In this document: positions 1-6,088 of the stretch, piece by piece
Position numbering within the stretch: the stretch's first letter is position 1
Layout of the letters: every line of letters begins with the position of its first letter
Source of the DNA: an uncultured Clostridia bacterium
Lineage (GTDB): Bacteria > Bacillota > Clostridia > Christensenellales > Borkfalkiaceae
Assembly: GCA_947629845.1 (NCBI GenBank)
Contig: CANRFD010000026.1
Location: 1 to 15,554 of the forward strand
DNA length: 15,554 bases
Direction: 5' to 3'
Translations under genes and position numbers: made by a program
Notes under the pieces: model-generated
What the model was told of the DNA's origin: nothing
Seen by the model: the letters and a program-made list of their open reading frames with translations, nothing else
Database searches by the model: none

Positions 1-1
1 G

Positions 2-448
2 ATCTACTGCGATGTCGACTATGAGAGCGAGAAAGGCTCCATCGTCGATAGCACCACGCAGATGATCGCGAAGATCTCCTCCCGTGCGACCGTTGAACTT
101 GGCGACATTATCGAGCTCGCGTTCGACGCCCGCCACATCCACCTCTTCGACGGCTACACCGAAGCGACGATGCTGGAGCGCGACGAGCATTACGACAATA
201 TCCCCGAGAACGCAGAGGGCGCAGCCTTCGTGCCTCCTACACCGCAGGAGATGAAGAGGATGATCGACGCCGCCCGCGTGGAGACCAAGGAGATGAAGAA
301 GCAGAAGAAGCGCGACGCGAAGATGGAAGCGAAGCGTCAGGCTGCCGAGGCCGCGGCTGCTGCCGAAGAGATCCCCGTCGCCGAAGAGATCCCCGCGGAG
401 GAAGTCCCCGCCGAGGAAACCATCGACGAAACCACCGACGAGCAATAA
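2..448 (+). CDS. ugpC: Carbohydrate ABC transporter ATP-binding protein (UgpC/MsmX/MalK type), C-terminal part, 5' truncated by the window
   Basis: The reading frame is open from base 2, so the gene begins upstream. The visible 148 residues match the C-terminal TOBE/regulatory end of MalK-family ATPases that energise sugar or glycerol-phosphate importers. The tell-tale part is a beta-rich stretch ending in ELAFDARHIHLFDGYTEATM, the usual end of UgpC/MsmX proteins. The Walker A/B and signature motifs lie outside the window. Beyond the normal end there is an unusual tail of about 85 residues. It starts with a Lys/Arg/Glu-rich probable coiled coil (KEMKKQKKRDAKMEAKRQ), runs through poly-Ala, and ends in acidic EEIP/AEEVP repeats. 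The family is confident. The substrate is unknown, because no permease or binding protein is in view and MsmX-type ATPases often serve several importers. Confidence 0.8.
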   Translation: MYCDVDYESEKGSIVDSTTQMIAKISSRATVELGDIIELAFDARHIHLFDGYTEATMLERDEHYDNIPENAEGAAFVPPTPQEMKRMIDAARVETKEMKKQKKRDAKMEAKRQAAEAAAAAEEIPVAEEIPAEEVPAEETIDETTDEQ

Positions 449-470
449 CCCCTCCGCGAGCAATTCCCGT

Positions 471-600
471 CCGCCGACATGCAACAACTTGCCTTGTTGC
501 CGAGCGATTGCCTGCTCCGCCGACGTGCATGAACTTGCCTTGTCGCCGAGCGATTGCCTGCTCCGCCGACGAGCACAAACTTGCCTTGTCGCCGAGCAAT
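471..600. repeat. 46-bp tandem repeat, about 2.8 copies
   Basis: Units start at 471, 517 and 563 with CCGCCGAC and share AACTTGCCTTG and GCCGAGCGATTGCCTGCTC. The third unit is cut short near 600. The period of 46 is not a multiple of three, and each unit carries a few substitutions. It sits between the ATPase stop and its terminator, so it would be in the 3' UTR. There is no spacer/repeat alternation, so it is not a CRISPR array. Confidence 0.85.
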
Positions 601-611
601 CAACAAAACAC

Positions 612-641
612 AAAAGAGAGCGCCCCGCGCTCTCTTTTCTC
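612..641 (+). terminator. Rho-independent terminator after the ABC ATPase gene
   Basis: A perfect 11-bp stem (612-622 with 628-638) with a 5-nt loop is flanked by four A on the left and TTTTCT on the right, so it could act in both directions. It lies 164 bp after the ATPase stop and just after the tandem repeat. Confidence 0.85.
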
Positions 642-662
642 ATATCCCGCGCCATATCAACT

Positions 663-709
663 GCCCCCTCCTCGGGAGGGGGTGGTCCCGTAGGGACGGG
701 GGTGGGGTC
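663..709. repeat. G-rich module, copy 1, with GTA-capped hairpin
   Basis: GCCCCCTCCTCGGGAGGGGG is followed by a 5-bp hairpin (685-697, GTCCC-GTA-GGGAC) and GGGGGTGGGGT. It is related to 888-922, 7582-7616 and, more weakly, 7173-7202. Confidence 0.7.
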
Positions 710-720
710 ACAAAATCACG

Positions 721-770
721 TCATGTTGAGCCGCCCGCCGATGCCCTTTTCGGCGGGCGTGTCGAAACAT
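721..770. repeat. REP-like nested palindrome (TCATGTT/AACAT), copy A
   Basis: The outer arms ATGTT (723-727) and AACAT (766-770) enclose GAGC, a perfect 10-bp inner stem (732-741 with 750-759, 8-nt loop) and TGTCGA. Copy B at 7634-7687 has the same frame but an unrelated, equally perfect inner stem. Confidence 0.8.
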
Positions 771-784
771 ATCCTTATCCCCCC

Positions 785-865
785 CCGCCCCTGCATGTGT
801 CCTCATTCCGAGGGCGCAGCCCGAGTGAATCTTCCCCAATCAACCGAACTGCCGTCTCTCCCGCC
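785..865. repeat. 81-bp repeat module, copy 1 of 4
   Basis: It is identical to 1001-1081 apart from one base in the hairpin loop (GCA here, GTA there). It matches 1197-1265 for 69 bp with one change. It contains TCATTCCGAG, the small hairpin GGGC-GCA-GCCC (812-822) and CGAGTGAATCTTCC. Confidence 0.85.
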
Positions 866-887
866 CGCCTCGCCCGTCATGTCTCTT

Positions 888-922
888 GCCCCCTCCTCGG
901 GAGGGGGGTAGGGGGGTGGGGC
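888..922. repeat. G-rich module, copy 2
   Basis: A C-rich arm and a G-rich arm form a hairpin around TCGG, followed by TAGGGGGGTGGGGC. It is identical or nearly so to 7582-7616, in the same orientation. Confidence 0.75.
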
Positions 923-950
923 TCCGCCTAATTTTGCGTCCCGCCCCCTT

Positions 951-994
951 GGCTCCCCCCTTTGGGGGAGCTGTCACGCAGTGACTGAAGGGGT
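951..994. repeat. Double-hairpin palindromic element
   Basis: There are two adjacent hairpins: GCTCCCCC/GGGGGAGC (952-959 with 964-971) and GTCAC-GCA-GTGAC (973-985), followed by TGAAGGGGTT. It resembles the short non-coding palindromes scattered between genes in many Clostridia. Only one copy is in this window. Confidence 0.65.
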
Positions 995-1000
995 TCTCGC

Positions 1001-1081
1001 CCGCCCCTGCATGTGTCCTCATTCCGAGGGCGTAGCCCGAGTGAATCTTCCCCAATCAACCGAACTGCCGTCTCTCCCGCC
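1001..1081. repeat. 81-bp repeat module, copy 2 of 4
   Basis: It lies 216 bp downstream of copy 1 in direct orientation, with a single C-to-T change that turns the hairpin loop GCA into GTA (1032-1034). The change keeps the GNA loop type. Confidence 0.85.
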
Positions 1082-1089
1082 TCGCCCCC

Positions 1090-1178
1090 AAGGCTTCCCC
1101 TTTCGCAAAGGGCGCCGCAGGCGTGCCTTGCGCTGAAGCTCCGCCGTAGGCGGTGATGGGGATTGAGCCATAATCACG
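1090..1178. repeat. Long hairpin module, copy 1 of 2
   Basis: The module starts AAGGCTTCCCC and ends GGATTGAGCCATAATCACG. It contains CGCC-GCA-GGCG (1113-1123) and CCGCC-GTA-GGCGG (1141-1153). It recurs in direct orientation at 7347-7432 with a few changes, mostly in the first 25 bases. Confidence 0.85.
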
Positions 1179-1196
1179 CCCACCTTATTCCGCCCC

Positions 1197-1265
1197 CCGC
1201 CCCTACATGTGTCCTCATTCCGAGGGCGCAGCCCGAGTGAATCTTCCCCAATCAACCGAACTGCC
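1197..1265. repeat. 81-bp repeat module, copy 3 of 4 (shortened)
   Basis: The first 69 bases of the module are present with one change (CTACATG for CTGCATG), including GGGC-GCA-GCCC at 1224-1234. It ends 42 bp before the permease promoter. Confidence 0.8.
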
Positions 1266-1307
1266 CCCGCCCATTATAACGTCCCCCCCAATCAACCCAT
1301 AAAATTC

Positions 1308-1336
1308 TTGACAAACCCAACAAAAACGGATATATT
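1308..1336 (+). promoter_or_regulatory. Sigma-A-type promoter of the permease operon
   Basis: A perfect -35 TTGACA (1308-1313), a 17-bp spacer and TATATT (1331-1336) predict a start near 1343. That gives a short leader of about 23 nt carrying AGGGGAG (1350-1356) before the ATG at 1366. No operator or riboswitch is evident. Confidence 0.85.
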
Positions 1337-1365
1337 AGAATGAGAAAAAAGGGGAGTAAACGGCC

Positions 1366-2439
1366 ATGTGGTACGATGTTCTATTAGACGCCTTGCTCGA
1401 CACGCTCAAGCTCGTGCCGTTTCTTTTCCTGATGTACATACTCATCGAGCTCATGGAGCACAACACGCGCGTGGGCAAGCCGTCCCGCCTGCTTACGGGG
1501 CGGGCTGCGCCGCTCGTGGGAACGGCAACGGGGCTCGTCCCCATGTGCGGATTTTCGGTGATGGCGGCCAAGCTCTACGAACACCGTCACCTGACGTTGG
1601 GCGCCCTGCTCGCCGTATTCATCGCCACGAGCGACGAGGGGCTTCTGGTGCTCCTTCTGTCCTCCGAAACGGGCTTTCTGTGGACGGAGCGTCTCTACTC
1701 CATTTTGGGGCTTCTGGGTGCCAAACTCGCGCTTGGCGTGGCGATAGGCTACCTCGTGGACGCCTTCTACCGCAGAACGCATTCCACCGCGCCCCTGCCC
1801 GAGCATGTCCACGATCACGGTGAACACCCCGGCGTCGAGCATCAAACCCTCCCCCATGTCCACGATCGCGGCGATGGGGGAGAAGCCCACACCGCCAACC
1901 ACGACCCCGCCCACGCCGCCCACATGGCAGAGCACGCCCATGCCGAGGGCGAACATGCGGAGGACGAGGCGGCGCACGAGCACGGCGAATGCGCCTGCGA
2001 CGAGCTCACCGTCTGCGAGCACAAGCACCCGTCCACGCTCAAAATGTACCTCGTCTCGCCGCTTCTGCACACGCTGCAGGTCGCCGCGTTCGTCCTGCTC
2101 GTCAATTTGGCGTTCGGATTTTTGTTTTTCGGCGTGGGGGAAGCGCGCGTCGTCGGCTTCTTGCAGGGGGCTGGCTATTGGTACCAGCCGCTCATCTGTC
2201 CGCTCATCGGGCTCATTCCCAACTGCGCCTCGTCCGTCGTGCTGGCGGAGACCTTCGCCCTGCACGGCATCGGCTTCGGCGGGCTGTTGGGCGGGCTCGT
2301 GTCCAACGCAGGGCTGGGCTATCTCGTGCTCTTCCGCAAACGCAGCGGCTTAAAGGCCGCCCTCGCAATAATTTTCGCCATGTATGCGCTCGGCGCGGCG
2401 GTGGGGTATGCCGCGAACGCGCTCGCCCTTCTCATATAG
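1366..2439 (+). CDS. Putative heavy-metal/arsenic efflux permease (ArsP_2-like) with a His-rich loop
   Basis: This is a 357-residue polytopic membrane protein, likely about ten membrane segments in two halves. The halves carry matching motifs, GLVPMCGFS (residues 56-64) and GLIPNCASS (282-290), each followed by a Gly/Ala-rich helix, as expected of an internally duplicated transporter. This layout matches the putative heavy-metal exporter family often annotated as arsenic efflux or manganese transporter. Between the halves, residues 139-221 form a hydrophilic loop with 19 His and three Cys (209, 211, 217), a likely metal-binding or sensing segment. The start is fixed by AGGGGAG (1350-1356) and the promoter at 1308-1336. 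It is the first gene of an apparent operon, with hisC 30 bp downstream. Family assignment is fairly confident; the transported ion is not known. Confidence 0.7.
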   Translation: MWYDVLLDALLDTLKLVPFLFLMYILIELMEHNTRVGKPSRLLTGRAAPLVGTATGLVPMCGFSVMAAKLYEHRHLTLGALLAVFIATSDEGLLVLLLSSETGFLWTERLYSILGLLGAKLALGVAIGYLVDAFYRRTHSTAPLPEHVHDHGEHPGVEHQTLPHVHDRGDGGEAHTANHDPAHAAHMAEHAHAEGEHAEDEAAHEHGECACDELTVCEHKHPSTLKMYLVSPLLHTLQVAAFVLLVNLAFGFLFFGVGEARVVGFLQGAGYWYQPLICPLIGLIPNCASSVVLAETFALHGIGFGGLLGGLVSNAGLGYLVLFRKRSGLKAALAIIFAMYALGAAVGYAANALALLI

Positions 2440-2469
2440 AAAAAAGTCATCTCCGCGGAGGTTTTCTCC

Positions 2470-3491
2470 ATGAATTTTTTCAGCTACCGTGCCCGCTCGA
2501 TCACGCCGTACACTGCAGGTGAACAGCCGGCGGGCGGCTTTGTCAAGCTCAACACCAACGAAAATCCCTACCCGCCCTCCCCGCGCGTGGCGGAGGCCAT
2601 CGCCTCGTTCGATGCCGCCCGTCTCCGTCTCTACCCGCAGCCCAATGCCGATATCCTGCGGGACGCGCTCGCCGCGTCCGAGGGCGTCTCACGGGAGAAC
2701 GTCTACTGCGGCAACGGTTCCGACGAGGTGCTCGCACTCTCCTTCGCCGCCTTTTTCGATGCCGAACGTGCCGCCTGCTTTGCCGACGTCACCTACTCCT
2801 TTTACGAAGTGTTCGCCGCATTTTTCGGCGTCAGGACGGCCGTCGTCCCCCTGAAAGAGGACTTTTCGCCCGATATTTGCGGCATGCGTGCGGCAGATTG
2901 CGGCGGATATTTCCTCGCCAACCCCAACGCGCCCACGGGCATGGCGCTCTCCGCGGCGGAGGTGGAGGCGTTCGTCGCCTCCGTGCCCAACCGTCTCGTC
3001 GTGCTCGACGAAGCCTACGCCGATTTCAGCGGCGAAAGCTGCGTCCCGCTCACGCAAAAATACGCCAACCTGCTCGTCGTCCGCACCTTCTCCAAGAGCC
3101 ATTCGCTCGCGGGCATGCGCTGCGGCTACGCCGTGGGGGACGCTGCTCTCATCGAGGGGCTCTTCCGCATGAAGGCGCCGCCGCGTGCGTCGCGTCGCTC
3201 TCGGACGCCGCATATCATAGGGAGACGGTCTCCCGCGTCATAGCGGAGCGGGAACGCCTGAAAAAGGAACTCCGCGCGCTGGGGCTCACGGTGCTGCCGA
3301 GCGCGGCGAACTTCCTGTTCGCGGGCAGGGCGCCCGTCCCTGCGGCCGAATTGTACGCGCGTCTCAAGGCGGAAGGGGTGCTCGTCCGCTATTGGAACAA
3401 GCCGCGCATCTCGGATTTCTGCCGCATCACGGTGGGAACGCCCGAACAGGACGATATCTTGCTCGAAAAACTCAAAAAAATTCTTTCATAG
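2470..3491 (+). pseudogene. hisC: Histidinol-phosphate aminotransferase, broken by an internal deletion and frameshift
   Basis: This is a fold-type I PLP aminotransferase of the HisC group, which converts imidazole-acetol phosphate and glutamate to histidinol phosphate. In the first frame, VKLNTNENPYPPSP, NPNAPTG (PLP-site Asn151), DEAYADF (Asp180, Tyr183), TFSKSHSLAGMR (Lys209, Arg217) and GYAVGD are all present. At about 3175 the frame shifts. The C-terminal half (AACVASLSDAAYHRETV to RITVGTPEQDD) continues in another frame up to TAG at 3489-3491. Comparison with the family layout (for example EPFNTSRLGQAAAIAAL in B. subtilis HisC, from memory) shows that roughly eight residues are missing at the junction. 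This fits a deletion of about 25 bases (3n+1), not a one-base slip. GGAGG (2457-2461) precedes the ATG. It could be a real pseudogene or an assembly error in a GC-rich run. No other his gene is nearby. Confidence 0.8.
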
Positions 3492-3500
3492 AGGTGGAAC

Positions 3501-4568
3501 ATGCAGTTTGCAGCTCCCTCCGTACCAAAGAAGACCCCGCTTGCGGGAGAGGATGCGAAGGATGGCGGCGGATTGCATTTTTGTTCCGTGGAAGAGGGCG
3601 TCGCGCGCTTCCGCGGCCGCACGGCGGGCAAACTCCTGCTCGTCTCGGATGCGCGTTCGTATGCGCGGCTTGCCTTCGCGTCGTCCTCGCCGCGCGCGCT
3701 CTCCGTCGTGCTCGACGGCGCCGACGTCCTGCCCCTCTTCGCCATGCCCGACGGCGTGGGGGCGATCTTTGCGGCGGGAGGGGAAGAAACGCTCACGGCC
3801 GCGCGGTTTTTTGCCGAGGTGCGCCGTGTCCCATGCGCGCTCGCCCCGTCCGATGCCGCTCTCTACGGCGCCTATCCGCCGAGCGGCGCCGTGTTGTCCG
3901 ACGGCGTGCGGATGCAGGCGCCCCTGCGGGATGCCGAGCTCTTCTGCGACGTCGCCTTCATGCGCCCGTCGCTCTCCTCTGCGCTCGCGCGCGTCGGCCT
4001 TGCGCGGCTTGCCCGCTTCGAGGCGCGCGCCCTCGCCGTCTTTGCGGAGGAACGTCCCCCGCTCAAAGATGCGCCGCTGCCCTCCGCGGAGCCGGAGAAC
4101 ATCGTCCGCGCCAATTCCATCCTCCGCCAAAGCGAGTGCCAAGGCGCATGGCAGGGGGAAGGGGCGAGCCTCGTTCGTCTCTACCCCGAGCCCGACGCGT
4201 TCCGCGCCCTGCACGAGCTCACCGCGCTCTATCTCGCCTTTTTCAAGTGCGGCAAGCCTCGCAAGTATGCCGTCGCCGACTATAACGGCCGCGCACGGCG
4301 GGCGGGAAGCGCCTACGGCGACATCGCAATTCCATCGCCCGATGCGTACGCGCGGAGGGCGCTCATGCTCGAACGCCGCCGCGCCGACTTCCTGCTCGAG
4401 CTGAACGCGATCGCGCGGCAGAATGCGGAAATCGACAGCGTTTATGCGTTTTCGCAGCCCATCACCGTCTACAACGGAATATCCGACGCGCTCTATACCC
4501 TGCCCGAACGCTGCCCCGGCGGCCTCTCCGCCGTCATCCGCGACTTCGGGCTTCTGGAGAGATCATGA
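3501..4568 (+). CDS. Unrecognised 355-aa protein, possibly a degenerate glycerol-1-phosphate dehydrogenase (AraM/EgsA)-fold protein
   Basis: There is no confident family match. Residues 43-155 follow the order of the dehydroquinate synthase/Fe-alcohol dehydrogenase fold: a KLLLVSDARSYARL strand-turn, AIFAAGGEETLTAARFFAE where AraM has its GsGtinD nucleotide loop, then PCALAPSDAAL and an APLRDAELFCD stretch. The positions where AraM/EgsA carries its metal Asp (GfGDl) and His (SGaEH..SH) appear as GLARL (166-170) and ADYNGRARR (259-267), so the metal site would be lost. Length is somewhat below AraM (about 394). The next gene is an AraL/NagD-type phosphatase, overlapping by ATGA, and araL-araM neighbours are known in Bacillus; this supports the guess. 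It starts 9 bp after hisC behind GAGGTGG. The homology is inference and could be wrong; the gene itself is well supported by its length, ribosome binding site and coupling. Confidence 0.6.
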   Translation: MQFAAPSVPKKTPLAGEDAKDGGGLHFCSVEEGVARFRGRTAGKLLLVSDARSYARLAFASSSPRALSVVLDGADVLPLFAMPDGVGAIFAAGGEETLTAARFFAEVRRVPCALAPSDAALYGAYPPSGAVLSDGVRMQAPLRDAELFCDVAFMRPSLSSALARVGLARLARFEARALAVFAEERPPLKDAPLPSAEPENIVRANSILRQSECQGAWQGEGASLVRLYPEPDAFRALHELTALYLAFFKCGKPRKYAVADYNGRARRAGSAYGDIAIPSPDAYARRALMLERRRADFLLELNAIARQNAEIDSVYAFSQPITVYNGISDALYTLPERCPGGLSAVIRDFGLLERS

Positions 4569-5350
4569 CCAAAGAGGAACTTCTGCAAACCACAAAATTG
4601 TTCTTGCTCGACCTCGACGGCACCGTCTACCTCGACGGCGTCCCCATCGGCTGCATGTGCAAAACCCTGCAAACGCTGCGGGATATGGGCAAAAAGCTCG
4701 TCTTTTTGACCAACAATTCCTCCCGCACGGAGGGCGAGTACAGGCAAAAGCTCGAGCGCGCGGGGCTGTTCTCGGAGGGGGACGGCGTCTACACGTCCGC
4801 CACGGCGACGGTCGCCTATCTCAAGTCGCACGAGCGGGGCAAGCGGGTGTTCCTCCTCGGCACGGACGCGCTCAAGGCGCAGTTCGCGGCGGAGGGGATC
4901 TGTCTCGACGAAGCCTCTCCCGAGGTCTGCGTGCTCGCCTACGACGTCACGCTCACCTTCGAGAAACTCCGCCGTTTCGATAAAAAATTGCGGGATGGGG
5001 TCAGGTTTTTGGCGACCCACCCCGACGACGTCTGTCCCACTTCATACGGCTCCATGCCCGATGTCGGCTCCTTTCTCGCCCTGTTCGAACGCTCCTCGGG
5101 CCGCCGTCCCGACGTCATCATCGGCAAGCCCTACCGCACCATGGGGGACGGTCTTGCGGCGCGCTACGGCGTGGAACGCGGCGCGATGTGCATGGTGGGG
5201 GACAGGATGCACACCGACATCCGCTTCGCAAACAACAACGAAATGCGCAGCGTTTTGGTACTTTCGGGCGAAACCACGCGCGAGACGATGAAAAATTTCC
5301 CCGACGTGCCCGATCTCGTGCTGCGCGATCTCAACGAAATTTTACTTTGA
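4565..5350 (+). CDS. HAD-IIA family phosphatase (NagD/AraL-like)
   Basis: This is a 261-residue cytosolic haloacid-dehalogenase-type phosphatase of subclass IIA, with all four motifs in place. Motif I is LLDLDGTVYLD (nucleophile Asp16, acid/base Asp18), motif II is LTNNSS (Thr49), motif III is IIGKP (Lys188) and motif IV is VGDRMHTDI (Asp213, Asp218). The C2-type cap lies between motifs II and III. Family members hydrolyse small sugar or polyol phosphates such as p-nitrophenyl phosphate, 5-10-carbon sugar phosphates or glycerol phosphate; the physiological substrate cannot be read from sequence. The start overlaps the stop of the previous gene by ATGA, implying coupled translation with the AraM-like protein. 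No terminator follows, so some read-through into the sigma operon 67 bp downstream is possible. Confidence 0.9.
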   Translation: MTKEELLQTTKLFLLDLDGTVYLDGVPIGCMCKTLQTLRDMGKKLVFLTNNSSRTEGEYRQKLERAGLFSEGDGVYTSATATVAYLKSHERGKRVFLLGTDALKAQFAAEGICLDEASPEVCVLAYDVTLTFEKLRRFDKKLRDGVRFLATHPDDVCPTSYGSMPDVGSFLALFERSSGRRPDVIIGKPYRTMGDGLAARYGVERGAMCMVGDRMHTDIRFANNNEMRSVLVLSGETTRETMKNFPDVPDLVLRDLNEILL

Positions 5351-5352
5351 GC

Positions 5353-5379
5353 GTTTCGCCGCGCCCGCTCGCGCGGTAT
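5353..5379 (+). promoter_or_regulatory. Candidate SigB-type promoter of the sigma operon
   Basis: GTTTCG (5353-5358), a 15-bp spacer and CGGTAT (5374-5379) resemble the Bacillus SigB consensus GTTTaa-N12-15-GGGTAT (4 of 6 and 5 of 6). A housekeeping reading (TATAAA at 5377-5382) lacks a good -35. It would give a leader of about 32 nt that includes a small GCCC-GCAA-GGGC hairpin (5393-5404) right before GGAGGT (5408-5413). Autoregulation by the operon's own sigma factor is the implied model. Confidence 0.4.
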
Positions 5380-5417
5380 AAATAAGAGGAACGCCCGCAA
5401 GGGCTTCGGAGGTAGAA

Positions 5418-5726
5418 ATGAAGGAAGTCACCGTAACCGGTACGCAACCCGCGCTGGAATTTACGCTTTGCGGCGAGATCGACGCGGAGAACGCCGACGA
5501 ATTTTTCGAGGAATTTGCGGCCGCCTATGCGCGTTCGCCGCGCGACGTCGTGTTCCGCTGCGACGCCCTCGAATTTATCGATTCGACGACGCTCGGCACA
5601 TTCGTCAAAATTCTCAAGCGCGTCAAGTCCGACGGCCGCACCATGCGGCTCTCCGGGCTGCAGCCTCGGCTCAAAAAGCTGTTCGTCATCTGCGCGCTCG
5701 ACAAGATCATGGAGATAGAAGCATGA
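5418..5726 (+). CDS. STAS-domain anti-anti-sigma factor (RsbV/SpoIIAA-like)
   Basis: This 102-residue protein is a single STAS domain, the usual length for RsbV/SpoIIAA. In this family the unphosphorylated form binds the anti-sigma kinase and frees the sigma factor, and phosphorylation of a Ser/Thr at the start of a helix switches it off. The switch segment here is FIDSTTLGTF (residues 53-62). The usual DSSGLG reads DSTTLG, so Thr57 sits where SpoIIAA has its phosphorylated Ser, and the following Gly is replaced by Thr. The TLCGEID strand-turn near residue 16 and the C-terminal LFVICALDKIMEI are typical. The start has GGAGGT 4 nt upstream. It is the first gene of four coupled genes, overlapping the next by ATGA. 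Confidence 0.88.
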   Translation: MKEVTVTGTQPALEFTLCGEIDAENADEFFEEFAAAYARSPRDVVFRCDALEFIDSTTLGTFVKILKRVKSDGRTMRLSGLQPRLKKLFVICALDKIMEIEA

Positions 5727-6088
5727 ACGAACTCATGACGCTGATCTTCCCGCTCGGAAGCGATAAAATGACGACGGTGCGCCTTACGACGGGCGGCCTT
5801 TGCGCCCTTGCCTCGCTCGGCCTCGACGAGAGCGAAGATTGCAAGGTGTGCGTCACCGAGAGCCTGCTTCTGCTCATGCACAGGGGGTATCGGGAGGCGC
5901 GCGTCACCTTCTCTCTCGAGGGCGGTCTTGCCGTCCGCGTCGAGGGCGAGGGCGAAGGCAGCGGCGCGCCCACGGAGGAGGACGAGATCTCCTTTGCCCT
6001 CCTCGGCGCACTCAACGACGCCGTGTCTACGGAGCAGCGGGAAGGCAAGCTCAAGGCGATCGCCTTCCGCTTTGCGGGGAAACAATGA
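5723..6088 (+). CDS. Degenerate RsbW-like (GHKL) protein lacking the ATP-site residues
   Basis: No intact domain is obvious, but the 121 residues align along their length with RsbW/SpoIIAB anti-sigma kinases. VRLTTGGLCALASLGLDESE (19-38) corresponds to RsbW's IRLTLSGVASRMGYTYDEIE. DCKVCVTESLLLLMHRGYRE corresponds to the N box DLKIAVSEACTNAVQHAYKE, and VRVEGEGEGSG to the G1 box IVADEGDSF. The catalytic Glu47 is kept, but the Mg/ATP-binding Asn is Leu51. The glycine-rich lid (GGLGLYL in RsbW) has become EISFALLGALNDAV. So the fold is probably kept without kinase activity (inference). It starts by ATGA overlap with the STAS gene and ends by ATGA overlap with the sigma gene, exactly where rsbW sits in sigB operons. 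It may be a non-enzymatic sigma or STAS binder. Confidence 0.75.
   Translation: MNELMTLIFPLGSDKMTTVRLTTGGLCALASLGLDESEDCKVCVTESLLLLMHRGYREARVTFSLEGGLAVRVEGEGEGSGAPTEEDEISFALLGALNDAVSTEQREGKLKAIAFRFAGKQ

Larger units (their letters stand above)
642..1307. repeat. Intergenic repeat island 1 (no genes)
   Basis: This stretch of about 670 bp holds no convincing gene. It is a mosaic of short GC-rich modules, several of them palindromic. Related copies recur inside the island and again, in the same orientation, at 7173-7757. The open frames here have poor starts and are driven by base composition. The individual modules are listed separately. The last 20 bp run into the promoter of the permease gene. 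Confidence 0.8.

Noticed and set aside
471..600. CRISPR array
   Set aside because: Repeats are directly adjacent with no unique spacers, fewer than three full units, and no cas genes nearby.
489..931. Open frames of 61-140 codons on the plus strand over the tandem repeat and repeat island 1
   Set aside because: They run through a terminator and palindromic repeats, have no ribosome binding site, and translate to low-complexity Pro/Arg/Ser sequence. The 46-bp repeat is out of frame with them.
3175..3180. Programmed ribosomal frameshift in hisC
   Set aside because: No slippery heptamer or following pseudoknot is evident, and conserved residues are missing at the junction, which a frameshift alone would not explain.
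5377..5382. Housekeeping promoter with TATAAA before the sigma operon
   Set aside because: The hexamer 17 bases upstream (TTTCGC) is a poor -35; the SigB-like reading of the same bases fits better.
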